A DNA stretch of 29,531 nucleotides from Candidatus Nitrosocosmicus sp. (GTDB lineage: Archaea > Thermoproteota > Nitrososphaeria > Nitrososphaerales > Nitrososphaeraceae): contig JAKDMR010000005.1 in NCBI GenBank assembly GCA_030452275.1, positions 1 through 29,531 of the forward strand, given 5' to 3'. The notes under the pieces are model-generated. The model worked only from the letters and a program-made list of their open reading frames with translations. It did no database searches and was not told the DNA's origin. Made by a program: the position numbers and the translations under genes. Positions 7,634 to 15,486 of this stretch are shown here, in pieces. The number at the start of each line of letters is the position of its first letter. Within the stretch, counting starts at the first letter, position 1.

Positions 7634-7952
7634 ATCTAATTGATCTGTCATACCTTTGTGTTTTGTAGATATAGTGTGGCATGCAAGAATGCATTAGGAA
7701 TATTTTGATTTATTAGGCAACTTGATAATCTGAGTGAGAAGTGGATGGACAGAGTACAGATATCTCTTCCCATAACCTTTATACAAATGAAAACCTTCTC
7801 AAGCCTTTAGTCCAACTAATATTCTTGGTTTCGACCCAAGCGAGATAGGTGCATAATAAATGAATAAATGCAATCTGGGCGAACACATAATCAGGAGGTT
7901 TTCGAGAGTTAGTCTACGAATAATTTTTTCTTAGTGTTATCCCAGCAGTGTC
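7634..7952. other. 319-nt intergenic stretch without a convincing gene
   Basis: Only very short frames occur. The longest with an ATG is 24 codons (7860-7934, MNKCNLGEHIIRR...) with no promoter at the right spacing. A small hairpin CTTGG/CCAAG with a TTTCGAC loop lies near 7833-7849 and superficially resembles a tRNA T-arm, but no acceptor or anticodon arm fits around it. The function is unknown; it may hold the 3' ends of the flanking convergent transcripts. Confidence 0.5.
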
Positions 7953-8366
7953 TTATTTCTTGAATGTAGAATTCTTTAAATCCCAACAAGTTCTACATAA
8001 TTGACCCTTCATACCCCACAAAGGTTTGGGATTATATCTAATAAAACCCAATTTCTTATTGCATTCATTGCAATAATTATTGATTTTTTCGTATTCTTTG
8101 GATTTTTTTTCATAGCAATCAATGCACAGAAGTTGACTTGAATTCAGATTCCACTTCCATTCAGGTTTCATGATTTCGTCAGAAAACTGATTCTTACATG
8201 AAAAGCAAACCTGGCAGTTTGTAATAGATTCGCTAGGGTGTGAATTTTTCTCCGATTTGCTAATATTTGAATTCCCTGCTTGATTGGACTGAAAAATTTC
8301 TTTGTTTGTATTTGCATCTTCCTTCTCATCGGAACGGGTTGATTTTCTCTTGAATGGAATCCTCAC
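7953..8366 (-). CDS. zinc-ribbon protein with a disordered basic N-terminus
   Basis: This 137-residue protein starts at GTG. About 45 N-terminal residues are polar and low-complexity (KRKSTRSDEKEDANTNKE), probably disordered. The rest carries four cysteine pairs: NCQVCFSCKNQF, LLCIDCYEKK, YCNECNKKLGF and QLCRTCWD. These could form two treble-clef or zinc-ribbon domains binding two Zn ions. The conserved NPKPLWGMKGQLC loop resembles zinc-finger modules in archaeal proteins of unknown function. Its 5' end faces the J-domain gene 88 nt away, so the two may share a divergent promoter region. A nucleic-acid or protein-binding adaptor is plausible, but nothing specific can be claimed. Confidence 0.75.
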   Translation of the reverse strand: MRIPFKRKSTRSDEKEDANTNKEIFQSNQAGNSNISKSEKNSHPSESITNCQVCFSCKNQFSDEIMKPEWKWNLNSSQLLCIDCYEKKSKEYEKINNYCNECNKKLGFIRYNPKPLWGMKGQLCRTCWDLKNSTFKK

Positions 8367-8454
8367 TTCTAAATATATTCGAAATTGTATTATTTTAGAG
8401 TTATAAAATTCTCCAAGCTAAAGCAAATACTTAATTTTTAGAAGTCTTCAATTA

Positions 8455-8892
8455 ATGTTGTTGTCGCAGTCTTACTATGACATACTTGAGATAGATCAAC
8501 ATGCAACTATTGCTGATATCAAAAAATCATTTAGACTCCTTGCCCTCAAGCACCATCCTGACAAGAACAAAAGCTATGGATCTCATCAAAGGTTCTTAAA
8601 AATAGTAGAAGCCTACGAAGTACTATCTGACGAAAATTCAAGAAGGAAATACGATTTAATTAATTCATCGTCAAACCTATCTTCCAATTTTAATCCAAGA
8701 TGGACACCATCAGCTGATTTGTCAAAATTCTACAGTTACGAAGTTATAAAGAATTGGCATGTCCCTAACAAATCTGCTGGAGGAATGTGGGACATAGGAG
8801 AAAAGGAAAATCTTGGAATGTGGAAGACCACTTTAGCATTATTTGGATCATTAGCATGCGTAGCAGGCTTTATTATCATTTTATCAAATTAG
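8455..8892 (+). CDS. J-domain (DnaJ-like) protein with a C-terminal membrane anchor
   Basis: J-domain proteins stimulate Hsp70 (DnaK) ATPase activity and recruit it to particular sites. Residues 6-66 form a J domain: YYDILEIDQHAT, a helix II, the HPD motif in KHHPDKNKS (about 37-39), and AYEVLSDENSRRKYDL. There is no G/F-rich region, zinc finger or DnaJ C-terminal domain, so this is a minimal type III J protein of 145 residues. A linker with GGMWDIGEKENLGMW precedes one hydrophobic segment (about 124-143, LALFGSLACVAGFIIIL) at the very C-terminus. This would tail-anchor it with the J domain in the cytoplasm. It could tether DnaK at the membrane. Confidence 0.85.
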   Translation: MLLSQSYYDILEIDQHATIADIKKSFRLLALKHHPDKNKSYGSHQRFLKIVEAYEVLSDENSRRKYDLINSSSNLSSNFNPRWTPSADLSKFYSYEVIKNWHVPNKSAGGMWDIGEKENLGMWKTTLALFGSLACVAGFIIILSN

Positions 8893-9045
8893 TTATTGCA
8901 ACTATCAATCTCAACTATTTCGAGAGCTAATCAAAAATAACTGGCCGTGTGTGATCACTATTTCTTAGTGCTATGATGTTTTCATTCTAAGTATATTATT
9001 ATTACCATCTATTTAGTATAATTCGAGTTTATTTTATAGCTAAAT

Positions 9046-9060
9046 AAGACGACAAGTCTT
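9046..9060. terminator. small hairpin between convergent genes
   Basis: AAGAC and GTCTT form a 5-bp stem around a GACAA loop, in the 174-nt gap between the J-domain gene and the convergent glycosyltransferase. An oligo-T run follows about 10 nt later on the plus strand. Archaeal terminators depend mainly on U-runs, so this is weak evidence. Confidence 0.2.
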
Positions 9061-9066
9061 GAGATT

Positions 9067-9954
9067 CTAATTTTTTGTACTATTAGCCGGTTCCCAAATG
9101 TGGGAGACCTGCTTTCTGTCTTTAAAGTAGCTTACAGGTAACTGTAGATAACACAATAAAACACATAACGAGCCCTTAGGATATTTCACCGAAATCTTGA
9201 CAAATTCCTTTATTGTTACAGATATGGGAGCATTGAAATCAAATTTTCTTGTCATTTCCTTTATCTGGCTGTGTCCTATTAATGCTCTTACTATCTGGCT
9301 AAAAAAATCATATTTGGTAATAGGAGGGTTAAAATAAATTATTGCATCATCTTCATAGATTACTCTCCTATCCATTTCAAGCACTTTACATTGAAGATAT
9401 AGATCTATAGCTATTATTTCCTCGGGAATTACTATCCTCTTGGCCAAATCAGCATTCAAAGCAAGTGCTCTTCCCATGGTTGTATATTGAGAAAGGCCTT
9501 TCATTCTAATCGACCTTAACCAATAAGCGATAAAAATAGATGCACAAGCATAGAGGCTAGTGCTATTAATTTTAGGGATGGTATTAGAAGCACATAATCC
9601 CACGTTATCTGAAATCTTTATCGATAATCGTGAGATGCAGTTTTCTCCGATCGTGATGTCTGCATCCAATAATATTATGATACTACCTTTTGCATTTCTG
9701 AAAATAGAATTCCAACCTTGACTTGCCCCTTTTCGTTTGTCATTGTGAATCAAACGAATATTGAATTCTGGATTTTCAGACTTTATTTTGTTGATTAGAT
9801 TTGGAGTTTCATCATTTGAATCATCTACGAATATTATCTCGGTTATAACCAGATTGTCTGTTAGCTTTTGAGATTTGAGGGTCTCAAAAAATTTCAAAAT
9901 ATTATTCTCTTCATTATAAGTAATTATTCCGATTGTGATAGAACATTTATTCAT
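9067..9954 (-). CDS. family 2 (GT-A fold) glycosyltransferase
   Basis: This enzyme should transfer a sugar from a nucleotide sugar to an acceptor, probably at the inner face of the membrane for surface glycan or glycolipid synthesis. The GT2 opening TIGIITYNEENNI, the nucleotide-binding VDDSNDET (D44, D45), the KGASQGWN block and the metal-binding DxD in LLDADITIG (D97, D99) are all present. The C-terminal part has a moderately hydrophobic stretch (GSLCVLLCYLQLPV) that may associate with the membrane. Its ATG overlaps the HIT gene's TGA (ATGA), so the two are translationally coupled. The 295-residue length is usual. The donor and acceptor are not predictable. Confidence 0.87.
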   Translation of the reverse strand: MNKCSITIGIITYNEENNILKFFETLKSQKLTDNLVITEIIFVDDSNDETPNLINKIKSENPEFNIRLIHNDKRKGASQGWNSIFRNAKGSIIILLDADITIGENCISRLSIKISDNVGLCASNTIPKINSTSLYACASIFIAYWLRSIRMKGLSQYTTMGRALALNADLAKRIVIPEEIIAIDLYLQCKVLEMDRRVIYEDDAIIYFNPPITKYDFFSQIVRALIGHSQIKEMTRKFDFNAPISVTIKEFVKISVKYPKGSLCVLLCYLQLPVSYFKDRKQVSHIWEPANSTKN

Positions 9955-10394
9955 GTTGCCTCGATATTCTCTCTAATTTTTCGAGCTAGACTCTCAAGCT
10001 CCTCTATTTGTGCTATCTTACGCATGGGCCATTGACCTTTAACTTTCTCAATTGAATACCTAGGGACTATGTGAACGTGTACATGTGGTACAATCTGGTT
10101 TGCAGATTTTCCATTGTTTTGGTTAATATTGAATCCGTCGCTTCCTAGAACACTCGTAATCGCTTTTGCTAACCGTGGGACTAAAGAATGCATTTCGCCT
10201 ACCTCCTTAATCGGCATTTCTAAGATATTTCTAAAATGCTGTTTAGGTACTACCAGAGAATGTCCATGATTTATTGGATACTTGTCCATAAAAGCCAAAA
10301 ATTTTTCATCTTCATAAATTATTGCGTTAGGTAAATTTTTCAATACTATCTGACAAAAAATACAATTGTGATTCAATGTCTGCATCCTTATCAA
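9951..10394 (-). CDS. HIT-family nucleotide hydrolase
   Basis: Histidine-triad proteins cleave nucleoside phosphoramidates, dinucleoside polyphosphates or adenylylated adducts. The triad HVHVHIVPR has H104, H106 and H108. An N-terminal CIFCQIV (C11, C14) gives half of the usual zinc site, and the substrate-pocket segment YPINHGHSLVVPKQH (about 39-53) is typical. The longest frame begins at TTG 10394. ATG 10385 (residue 4) is better placed relative to an A/T-rich TATA-like region (about 10409-10420, minus strand). The gene overlaps the glycosyltransferase gene by 4 nt. This is a housekeeping nucleotide-scavenging role; the coupling to a glycosyltransferase may be incidental. Confidence 0.9.
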   Translation of the reverse strand: MIRMQTLNHNCIFCQIVLKNLPNAIIYEDEKFLAFMDKYPINHGHSLVVPKQHFRNILEMPIKEVGEMHSLVPRLAKAITSVLGSDGFNINQNNGKSANQIVPHVHVHIVPRYSIEKVKGQWPMRKIAQIEELESLARKIRENIEAT

Positions 10395-10504
10395 GATAGT
10401 GATATTGAAATATTTAATTTAATATTTAACAGTTAATATGTTTTGTTATAATTTGGTGTTTATTTTTAGTTCATTTTAAATAGCTCGAAAATTTTTTACA
10501 AAGT

Positions 10505-10690
10505 ATGAGTGAATCAATTGAGTTAGAAAGTTTCACACTGAATTTTTCTTTCCCTTGCCCAAAATGCGAATACCTTAACGAGATCTCTTCAAATGAATTG
10601 CATAATAATAGCATAGAATGTGGAATGTGCGAGACTATATTCAAGTTTGAGGGTTTGGATTCCATAAAAATATTAGCTACCTTGGAGTAA
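10505..10690 (+). CDS. 61-residue mini zinc-ribbon protein
   Basis: The frame encodes a short acidic lead, CPKC (C18, C21), a 17-residue connector and CGMC (C39, C42), then a strand-like TIFKFEGLDS tail. Two CxxC knuckles separated by about 17 residues are a compact zinc ribbon, similar in design to small archaeal proteins that bind nucleic acid or larger complexes. A TATA-like TTTTAAATA lies about 30 nt before the ATG, supporting real expression. The overlapping minus-strand frame (10471-10665) lacks such features. No specific family can be named. Confidence 0.65.
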   Translation: MSESIELESFTLNFSFPCPKCEYLNEISSNELHNNSIECGMCETIFKFEGLDSIKILATLE

Positions 10691-10718
10691 TATGATATAC
10701 TTACGAAAAAGAATTAAG

Positions 10719-10728
10719 TTTTTATTTT
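10719..10728 (+). promoter_or_regulatory. TATA-like box upstream of ilvD
   Basis: TTTTTATTTT is centred about 29 nt before the ilvD ATG, consistent with a nearly leaderless transcript. Confidence 0.3.
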
Positions 10729-10752
10729 GTGATTCTAATCTAGATACTTGTA

Positions 10753-12480
10753 ATGATTTTACCTAGCAGAAAAACAGTTGAAGGAGCATCCCGCGCGCCT
10801 CATAGGGCAATGTACAAATCAATGGGTCTATCCGATGATGATCTTAGTAGACCCCTAGTAGCAGTTTCTAGTACTTGTAATGAGGCAACCCCATGTAATA
10901 TTCATTTGGGAAAACTTGCTCAAAAATCAAAAGAAGGTGTAAAAGACTCTGGAAACACTCCGCGGGAATTTACTACCATCGCTGTTTCTGATGGCATTGC
11001 AATGGGGCATGAGGGGATGAAATCCTCTCTTGTTAGCAGGGAGATTATAGCCGATTCGATCGAAGTAATGGTCAGAGCACATCAATATGACGGAGTGGTA
11101 GGAATTTCTGGATGCGATAAAAGCTTGCCAGGAACTTTAATGGCTATGGCTCGTCTCAATTTACCGTCTATATTCGTTTATGGTGGTACTATTCTTCCAG
11201 GTATTTGGAATGGGAATCCAGTTACTATTCAGGATGTTTATGAGGCAGTAGGAACATTTGATGCCGGTAAAATGAGCTTGGAAGAATTAGTAAGTCTCGA
11301 AAATGTTGCCTGCCCATCAGCTGGATCGTGCGCTGGGATGTATACAGCTAATACCATGGCATCTATCAGCGAGGCAATAGGGATGTCGTTACTAGGTAGT
11401 GCTACACCACCTGCGGAAAGCGAAGAAAGATACAAAATTTGCTTTGAAACTGGTAAATCTATTGATCTTCTTTTACTTAACGATTTGAAACCTAGAGATA
11501 TAATGACCTATGAGGCCTTCGAAAATGCGATCATGATGGCTAACGCAATAGGAGGTTCGACTAACGCAATACTTCATCTATTAGCACTGTCACGCGAAAG
11601 CGGAATCGAGTTAGATATAAAAGATTTTGAATATATACGGAGAAAAACACCTCATATTGCAAATATGAGACCTGGTGGAAATTATGTAATGTTGAACTTG
11701 GATAATATTGGGGGCATTCCAGTAATCTTGAAATCATTACTAGATAAAGGTATCTTAAATGGGGATGTGGAGACAGTCACCGGTAAGACAATGAAGGAGA
11801 ATCTTAAGTCCTATGACTTTAACAAATCCAAGTCCTATTACAAAGAACACCAAACTGAGTTTCGAAATATCCTTCGGACTGTTGATAATCCAATACACAA
11901 AGAAGGAACGTTAAAAATTCTATTCGGAAATTTGGCACCTGAGGGTGCTGTCATCAAAGTTGCAGGATTAATAGAAGATAAATTTGAGGGGATTGCTAAA
12001 ATTTATGATTCAGAAGAATCTGCATTTGATGCTGTTTCAAAAAGAGAAATTAACGAAGGCGATGTAGTTGTTATAAGATATGAGGGTCCAAAAGGTGGAC
12101 CGGGAATGAGGGAAATGCTTGCGGTGACAGCCGCAATAGTGGGTCAAGGGTTGGGCGAAAAAGTTGCTATGCTGACTGATGGTCGATTCTCTGGTGCTAC
12201 TCGGGGGTTCATGATCGGGCATATGTCTCCAGAGGCCATGGTAGGTGGACCAATTTCCATAATCAAAAATGGTGATAAGATTAATATCGATTTGCTCAAA
12301 GAAACAGTTGATCTCAAGATTTCAAAGAAAGAATTCACAAATAGGATCAAGAAATTTAGACCCATAAAGTATAGGTATCGCTCAGGAGCCTTGGCAAAAT
12401 ATGCAACATTGGTAAGATCTGCATCGGAAGGGGCTATAACCTCCTCGATACCGAAGTACATGAAAAAGAGCTTCAACTAA
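10753..12480 (+). CDS. ilvD: dihydroxy-acid dehydratase
   Basis: IlvD dehydrates 2,3-dihydroxy-isovalerate and 2,3-dihydroxy-3-methylvalerate to the 2-oxo acids that precede valine, leucine and isoleucine. The three cysteines of the Fe-S cluster appear as C48 (TPCN), C121 (GCDKSLPG) and C193 (GSCAGM), which fits [2Fe-2S] members. Mg-binding residues include D80 in SDGIAMGHEGM and K123. The C-terminal barrel signature MLTDGRFSGATRGFMIGH and the substrate-region GGPISII are intact. At 575 residues it is slightly longer than the bacterial enzyme core and complete. No other ilv or leu gene is adjacent. Its TAA overlaps the convergent gene's stop. Confidence 0.97.
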   Translation: MILPSRKTVEGASRAPHRAMYKSMGLSDDDLSRPLVAVSSTCNEATPCNIHLGKLAQKSKEGVKDSGNTPREFTTIAVSDGIAMGHEGMKSSLVSREIIADSIEVMVRAHQYDGVVGISGCDKSLPGTLMAMARLNLPSIFVYGGTILPGIWNGNPVTIQDVYEAVGTFDAGKMSLEELVSLENVACPSAGSCAGMYTANTMASISEAIGMSLLGSATPPAESEERYKICFETGKSIDLLLLNDLKPRDIMTYEAFENAIMMANAIGGSTNAILHLLALSRESGIELDIKDFEYIRRKTPHIANMRPGGNYVMLNLDNIGGIPVILKSLLDKGILNGDVETVTGKTMKENLKSYDFNKSKSYYKEHQTEFRNILRTVDNPIHKEGTLKILFGNLAPEGAVIKVAGLIEDKFEGIAKIYDSEESAFDAVSKREINEGDVVVIRYEGPKGGPGMREMLAVTAAIVGQGLGEKVAMLTDGRFSGATRGFMIGHMSPEAMVGGPISIIKNGDKINIDLLKETVDLKISKKEFTNRIKKFRPIKYRYRSGALAKYATLVRSASEGAITSSIPKYMKKSFN

Positions 12481-13355
12481 TTTTTTACTTCAATAGAATC
12501 TATGATCCCATAAAGTGGAAAGTTATGAAAATGGTCTGCTATCTTGTCATCAAGGAAAATAATTTGCATTAGCTCAAAATTATTGATCATAATCACCACC
12601 TTGCTATTCTCAGAGACGAGTTTGTCATCCGTAAAAAAGTCTACTGTTCCATCGATGAATATGGTGTCATCAGTTCCAAAAAATGCATTTCCATCACCGT
12701 TAAAATTGTTAATCGTATGCCAGTGAAAGCCTTTGGCGTTTGAGGTGATCATTACAAATTTTGAATCAAAAAATGCAACTTTCGAAGAATTAACATTCAT
12801 TTTCCAATTGCCGGAAACTATTATTGAAATATTCTCATTAATGAGGTTACCAGAAGTATTAGTAGTGCCATAATTACCTATGGTTGGATTACCTTTTTCA
12901 ATAGATTGAATGATAATACCTGAAAGCATTGAAACCAAATTATTTGATAAGTTATCGGTCTGGTTCAACTGACCTGTTCCTGTGGTAGATACCCTCGTGT
13001 TCCTACCCGGATTCATGATTGTTGATAAATTACCTATGCTGATTATGTCATCCGTTCGTTGAGAAGGTGATGAGTTTTGATTTGAATTTTCAATATTCGT
13101 GTCAAGTGAAGAAGTAATTAGTTGATTATTTTCATCGGATCCGTTATTTGATATTAGTGATGGATTCAAGGTGGAGACTAGCAATCCTGAAAGCCCGAAT
13201 GTGTTATTCACGTCAAGTCTGCTGCTCTTTGAATTTAGGATGCTTTCTCTAGATACGATATTTTTTGTATCGGCAAGAACGGCCTCGAAAATACTTTGAG
13301 TGAAAAAGAAAAAGAATAATAAAATGAGTAGTGGAAGAATTTTTATCAGGTCCAA
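12477..13355 (-). CDS. secreted thaumarchaeal-type protein of unknown function
   Basis: The protein (292 residues, TTG start) begins with a strongly hydrophobic segment (IKILPLLILLFFFFFTQSIF) acting as signal peptide or anchor. A long Asn/Ser/Thr-rich, probably disordered and glycosylatable region follows (about 30-175). The last about 110 residues form a beta-rich domain beginning SGNWKMNV, with GFHWHTINNF, FIDGTVDFF and a terminal DHFHNFPLYGIIDSI. That domain pattern recurs, from memory, in many secreted proteins of Nitrososphaeria. The paired histidines could bind metal. An A/T-rich TATA element (about 13378-13390, minus strand) is about 28 nt before the TTG, which supports this start. No function is assigned. 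Confidence 0.78.
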   Translation of the reverse strand: MDLIKILPLLILLFFFFFTQSIFEAVLADTKNIVSRESILNSKSSRLDVNNTFGLSGLLVSTLNPSLISNNGSDENNQLITSSLDTNIENSNQNSSPSQRTDDIISIGNLSTIMNPGRNTRVSTTGTGQLNQTDNLSNNLVSMLSGIIIQSIEKGNPTIGNYGTTNTSGNLINENISIIVSGNWKMNVNSSKVAFFDSKFVMITSNAKGFHWHTINNFNGDGNAFFGTDDTIFIDGTVDFFTDDKLVSENSKVVIMINNFELMQIIFLDDKIADHFHNFPLYGIIDSIEVKN

Positions 13356-13449
13356 TATTTGTAGTATTGCTGATTTTTTTTAAATAAATTTCTTTCCTTA
13401 TAAAACGTAGTCCAAAAATTTATGAATCTAGACGTCCTATAAACATAAA

Positions 13450-13668
13450 ATGTTGAACAAGAACCAGTTTTTTACTTTCTTAAAAATAAATAATAAGATG
13501 GAATTCTCCAAAGAGGAGATTATTAATCGCTTTGCAGAGTCTAAAATTGAAGAACTAGGAATAGACTCGTTGTTATCAGAACTTGAGGTCGAATCTACTT
13601 ATACAAATTCAAATCTTAATGCATCGTGTAAAGCAGGAACCGTGTACTACAAATGGAAAGGGTCTTAA
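13450..13668 (+). CDS. 72-residue hypothetical protein
   Basis: I do not recognise this protein. The central part is helical and acidic (KEEIINRFAESKIEELGIDSLLSELEVES), and the C-terminus contains one Cys and ends TVYYKWKGS. Two starts are possible: ATG 13450 gives 72 residues with a basic lead (LNKNQFFTFLKINNKM), and ATG 13498 gives 56. Several A/T boxes upstream (CCTTATAAAAC about 13397-13407, CCTATAAACAT about 13436-13446) support either one. It ends 32 nt before the convergent 102-residue gene. Confidence 0.55.
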   Translation: MLNKNQFFTFLKINNKMEFSKEEIINRFAESKIEELGIDSLLSELEVESTYTNSNLNASCKAGTVYYKWKGS

Positions 13669-13700
13669 TATTGATAATTTGATTTTGATGTATCTAGGAA

Positions 13701-14009
13701 TCAATATTCGTTGACTTCAATTTCTTCAATTTCACTATGGATGATCTCCAACACTTCAGGAATGGTATCAAGGTAAATAATTGCGCAAGATCTGCAATCA
13801 CTACCCTGAGCATAATTTCTTCTAGAATCCAAAAATGCATGCATATTTTTTGTAAAGTTATATATCAAAAGTAATACGTAATTTCCTAACAAATTCTTGT
13901 TAATGAAGATTTTTTTAGAAGTCGATTTAGATTGTATTCTAATCCCCTCGTCAGAATCCAAAAACAATAACAATTCCGAAAGGATTATGTCATTCGGATT
14001 AACGATCAA
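13701..14009 (-). CDS. 102-residue hypothetical protein
   Basis: The frame starts at TTG and encodes a predicted alpha/beta protein: a helix (IILSELLLFLDS), a strand (KKIFI), a hydrophobic helix (NYVLLLIYNF), a DCRSC motif that could hold a metal or disulfide, and an acidic C-terminal helix (VLEIIHSEIEEIEV). It is divergent from purC with only 69 nt between starts, and TATA-like elements occur for both directions (about 14022-14047 and 14049-14057). No family was recognised. I believe it is real because of its coherent secondary-structure pattern and isolated position. Confidence 0.55.
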   Translation of the reverse strand: MIVNPNDIILSELLLFLDSDEGIRIQSKSTSKKIFINKNLLGNYVLLLIYNFTKNMHAFLDSRRNYAQGSDCRSCAIIYLDTIPEVLEIIHSEIEEIEVNEY

Positions 14010-14078
14010 ATGATTACCTAGTTATATGCAATCCGATCAATTTAAGACTTATAATTAACGTGGAGAAAGATTATCAAG

Positions 14079-14942
14079 TTGAAGCTAATCAGGAAAGGCA
14101 AAGTAAAGGATATTTATGAAACCGATGACAACACATTAATTTTTTCTTTTTCTGATAGGATATCTGCCTTTGATGTAATATTAAAAGATGAGATTCCTTA
14201 CAAAGGAAAAGTCCTGTGTGATTTTGCTCTTTTTTGGTTTAAGAATCTAAAGGGAAAAAGTCACTTCAAGAAAAGGGTAGGCACAAATAAGATTGAAGTA
14301 GCAAAGCTGAACATGCTCCCTGTAGAATGTGTAGTCCGCTCATACTTATACGGAAGCTTGTATTCTCGGTATCTTCAAAATAACATAGATATTTCTGGGA
14401 CGGAGGAATATTTTGCAAATAAAGATTTGCAGTTAGCTTCAAAGTTACCAAATCTTGTATTTGACCCAACTACTAAATCCGATCAACATGACAAACCTCT
14501 ATCCGAAACAGAAATTCTTAATAATAAAGTACTAAGTCAAACGGAATTAACGCAAATAAAAGAACTATCCCTTGACTTGTTTTCCCGAGTAAATACGATC
14601 GTATCAGCTTCTGATTTCATTCTCTCAGATATCAAATTTGAATTCGGAAAAGACCCGAATACAGGTGAAATCATGCTCGGGGATTCGATAGGACCAGATG
14701 AATTTAGAATATGGAATATACGTGATTACCAAGTTGGACATGTTCAGGATAGTTACGACAAACAAATATTAAGAGATTGGTTACAGCGAACAGGCTTCAT
14801 AGAAGAATTAGAAAAATGCAATAATCATAATACAGATCCAAAGATTCCAAAGTTGCCGAATTATATAATCGAAAAGGTGTCTCAAAGGTATATTGACGCT
14901 TATGAACGCATAACAAGATCCACTTTTACCAAGTTGGACTAA
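14079..14942 (+). CDS. purC: phosphoribosylaminoimidazole-succinocarboxamide synthase (SAICAR synthetase)
   Basis: PurC uses ATP to condense CAIR with aspartate, giving SAICAR in purine synthesis. The glycine-rich ATP-binding start RKGKVKDIYE, the FSDRISAFDV block, the CAIR-site segment LPVECVVRSYLYGSLY and the signature DFILSDIKFEFG (about 179-190) followed by GDSIGPDEFR are all present. At 287 residues it matches the longer, stand-alone type. The start is TTG, placed 25-30 nt after a TTATAATTA box; the conserved RKGKVKDIY begins at residue 5, so no later start is possible. Other pur genes are not nearby. Confidence 0.95.
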   Translation: MKLIRKGKVKDIYETDDNTLIFSFSDRISAFDVILKDEIPYKGKVLCDFALFWFKNLKGKSHFKKRVGTNKIEVAKLNMLPVECVVRSYLYGSLYSRYLQNNIDISGTEEYFANKDLQLASKLPNLVFDPTTKSDQHDKPLSETEILNNKVLSQTELTQIKELSLDLFSRVNTIVSASDFILSDIKFEFGKDPNTGEIMLGDSIGPDEFRIWNIRDYQVGHVQDSYDKQILRDWLQRTGFIEELEKCNNHNTDPKIPKLPNYIIEKVSQRYIDAYERITRSTFTKLD

Positions 14943-14974
14943 TAAATTAAACTAATTGGCAAAGCTATTGTTAT

Positions 14975-15394
14975 TTATTCTACGCTTATGATAAGCAGGC
15001 CCTGTTTGGAAGGGTCTCTCAGTAGCTCTATCATCTTTCTAGGAATGTGTATGGCACTAAGATTACAATTCAGACACAGGGTTCGATTACAAATAAAATT
15101 GCTTTTTCTTAAAACAATATCATGATGATGGGTAAGAAGGAGATTTTCATTCCCAAACCCCTGAATTTTAAAGGTAAAAGGTTCTACAATCAAATCTATT
15201 TCTATGGAAGATTGATTGTTCCTGATCTTATTCTTCAAGCCAATAGTGAGATCAGTACATGATTTGTTTGCACTAACTCCTATAATGCAATCTCCGTTAA
15301 GTGTCAAGTGTGGATCTTTGGTGATCTCTATGGTTCGAGCATGAAGAGAACGAACATTCGTGTGGCCAAAAAATTGGATTTCTTCTGTTAACAA
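14975..15394 (-). CDS. DUF371-family archaeal protein
   Basis: This 139-residue protein has the DUF371 pattern as I remember it from archaea: FFGHTNVRSLHARTIEITKDPHLT near the N-terminus, then GDCIIGVSANKSC, and a later hydrophobic LVEPFTFKIQGFG. The NC..NLS near 106-111 and the basic C-terminal helix (PRKMIELLRDPSKQG) are also seen. The His/Asp/Cys residues in the first two blocks are conserved in the family and could form a binding or catalytic site, but the function is unknown. The start is TTG. It is convergent with purC (32-nt gap) and divergent from psmA. Confidence 0.82.
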   Translation of the reverse strand: MLTEEIQFFGHTNVRSLHARTIEITKDPHLTLNGDCIIGVSANKSCTDLTIGLKNKIRNNQSSIEIDLIVEPFTFKIQGFGNENLLLTHHHDIVLRKSNFICNRTLCLNCNLSAIHIPRKMIELLRDPSKQGLLIISVE

Positions 15395-15451
15395 CTAGCC
15401 AAATTTGTTCATACTATTAGGTAAATAATCCTTTATTTTTTAAATAAGGTA

Positions 15452-15461
15452 ACTATAAATA
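15452..15461 (+). promoter_or_regulatory. TATA-like box upstream of psmA
   Basis: ACTATAAATA is centred about 30 nt before the psmA TTG start, and no upstream ORF intervenes. This supports the TTG as the real, nearly leaderless start. Confidence 0.45.
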
Positions 15462-15486
15462 AAGATTTAGAAGTAATCTAGTTGAT

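Noticed and set aside
7828..7860. possible tRNA T-arm (CTTGG-TTTCGAC-CCAAG)
   Set aside because: No acceptor stem or anticodon arm fits around it, and the loop lacks the TTC order at positions 54-56.
7860..7934. 24-codon ORF MNKCNLGEHIIRR...
   Set aside because: It is too short and has no correctly placed promoter or ribosome-binding site; it was only noted as part of the intergenic region.
10471..10665. 64-codon minus-strand ORF
   Set aside because: It overlaps the mini zinc-ribbon gene, which has paired CxxC motifs and a promoter; this frame has neither.
12144..12476. 110-codon minus-strand ORF immediately after the secreted-protein stop
   Set aside because: It is antisense to the conserved C-terminal barrel of ilvD and has no features of its own.
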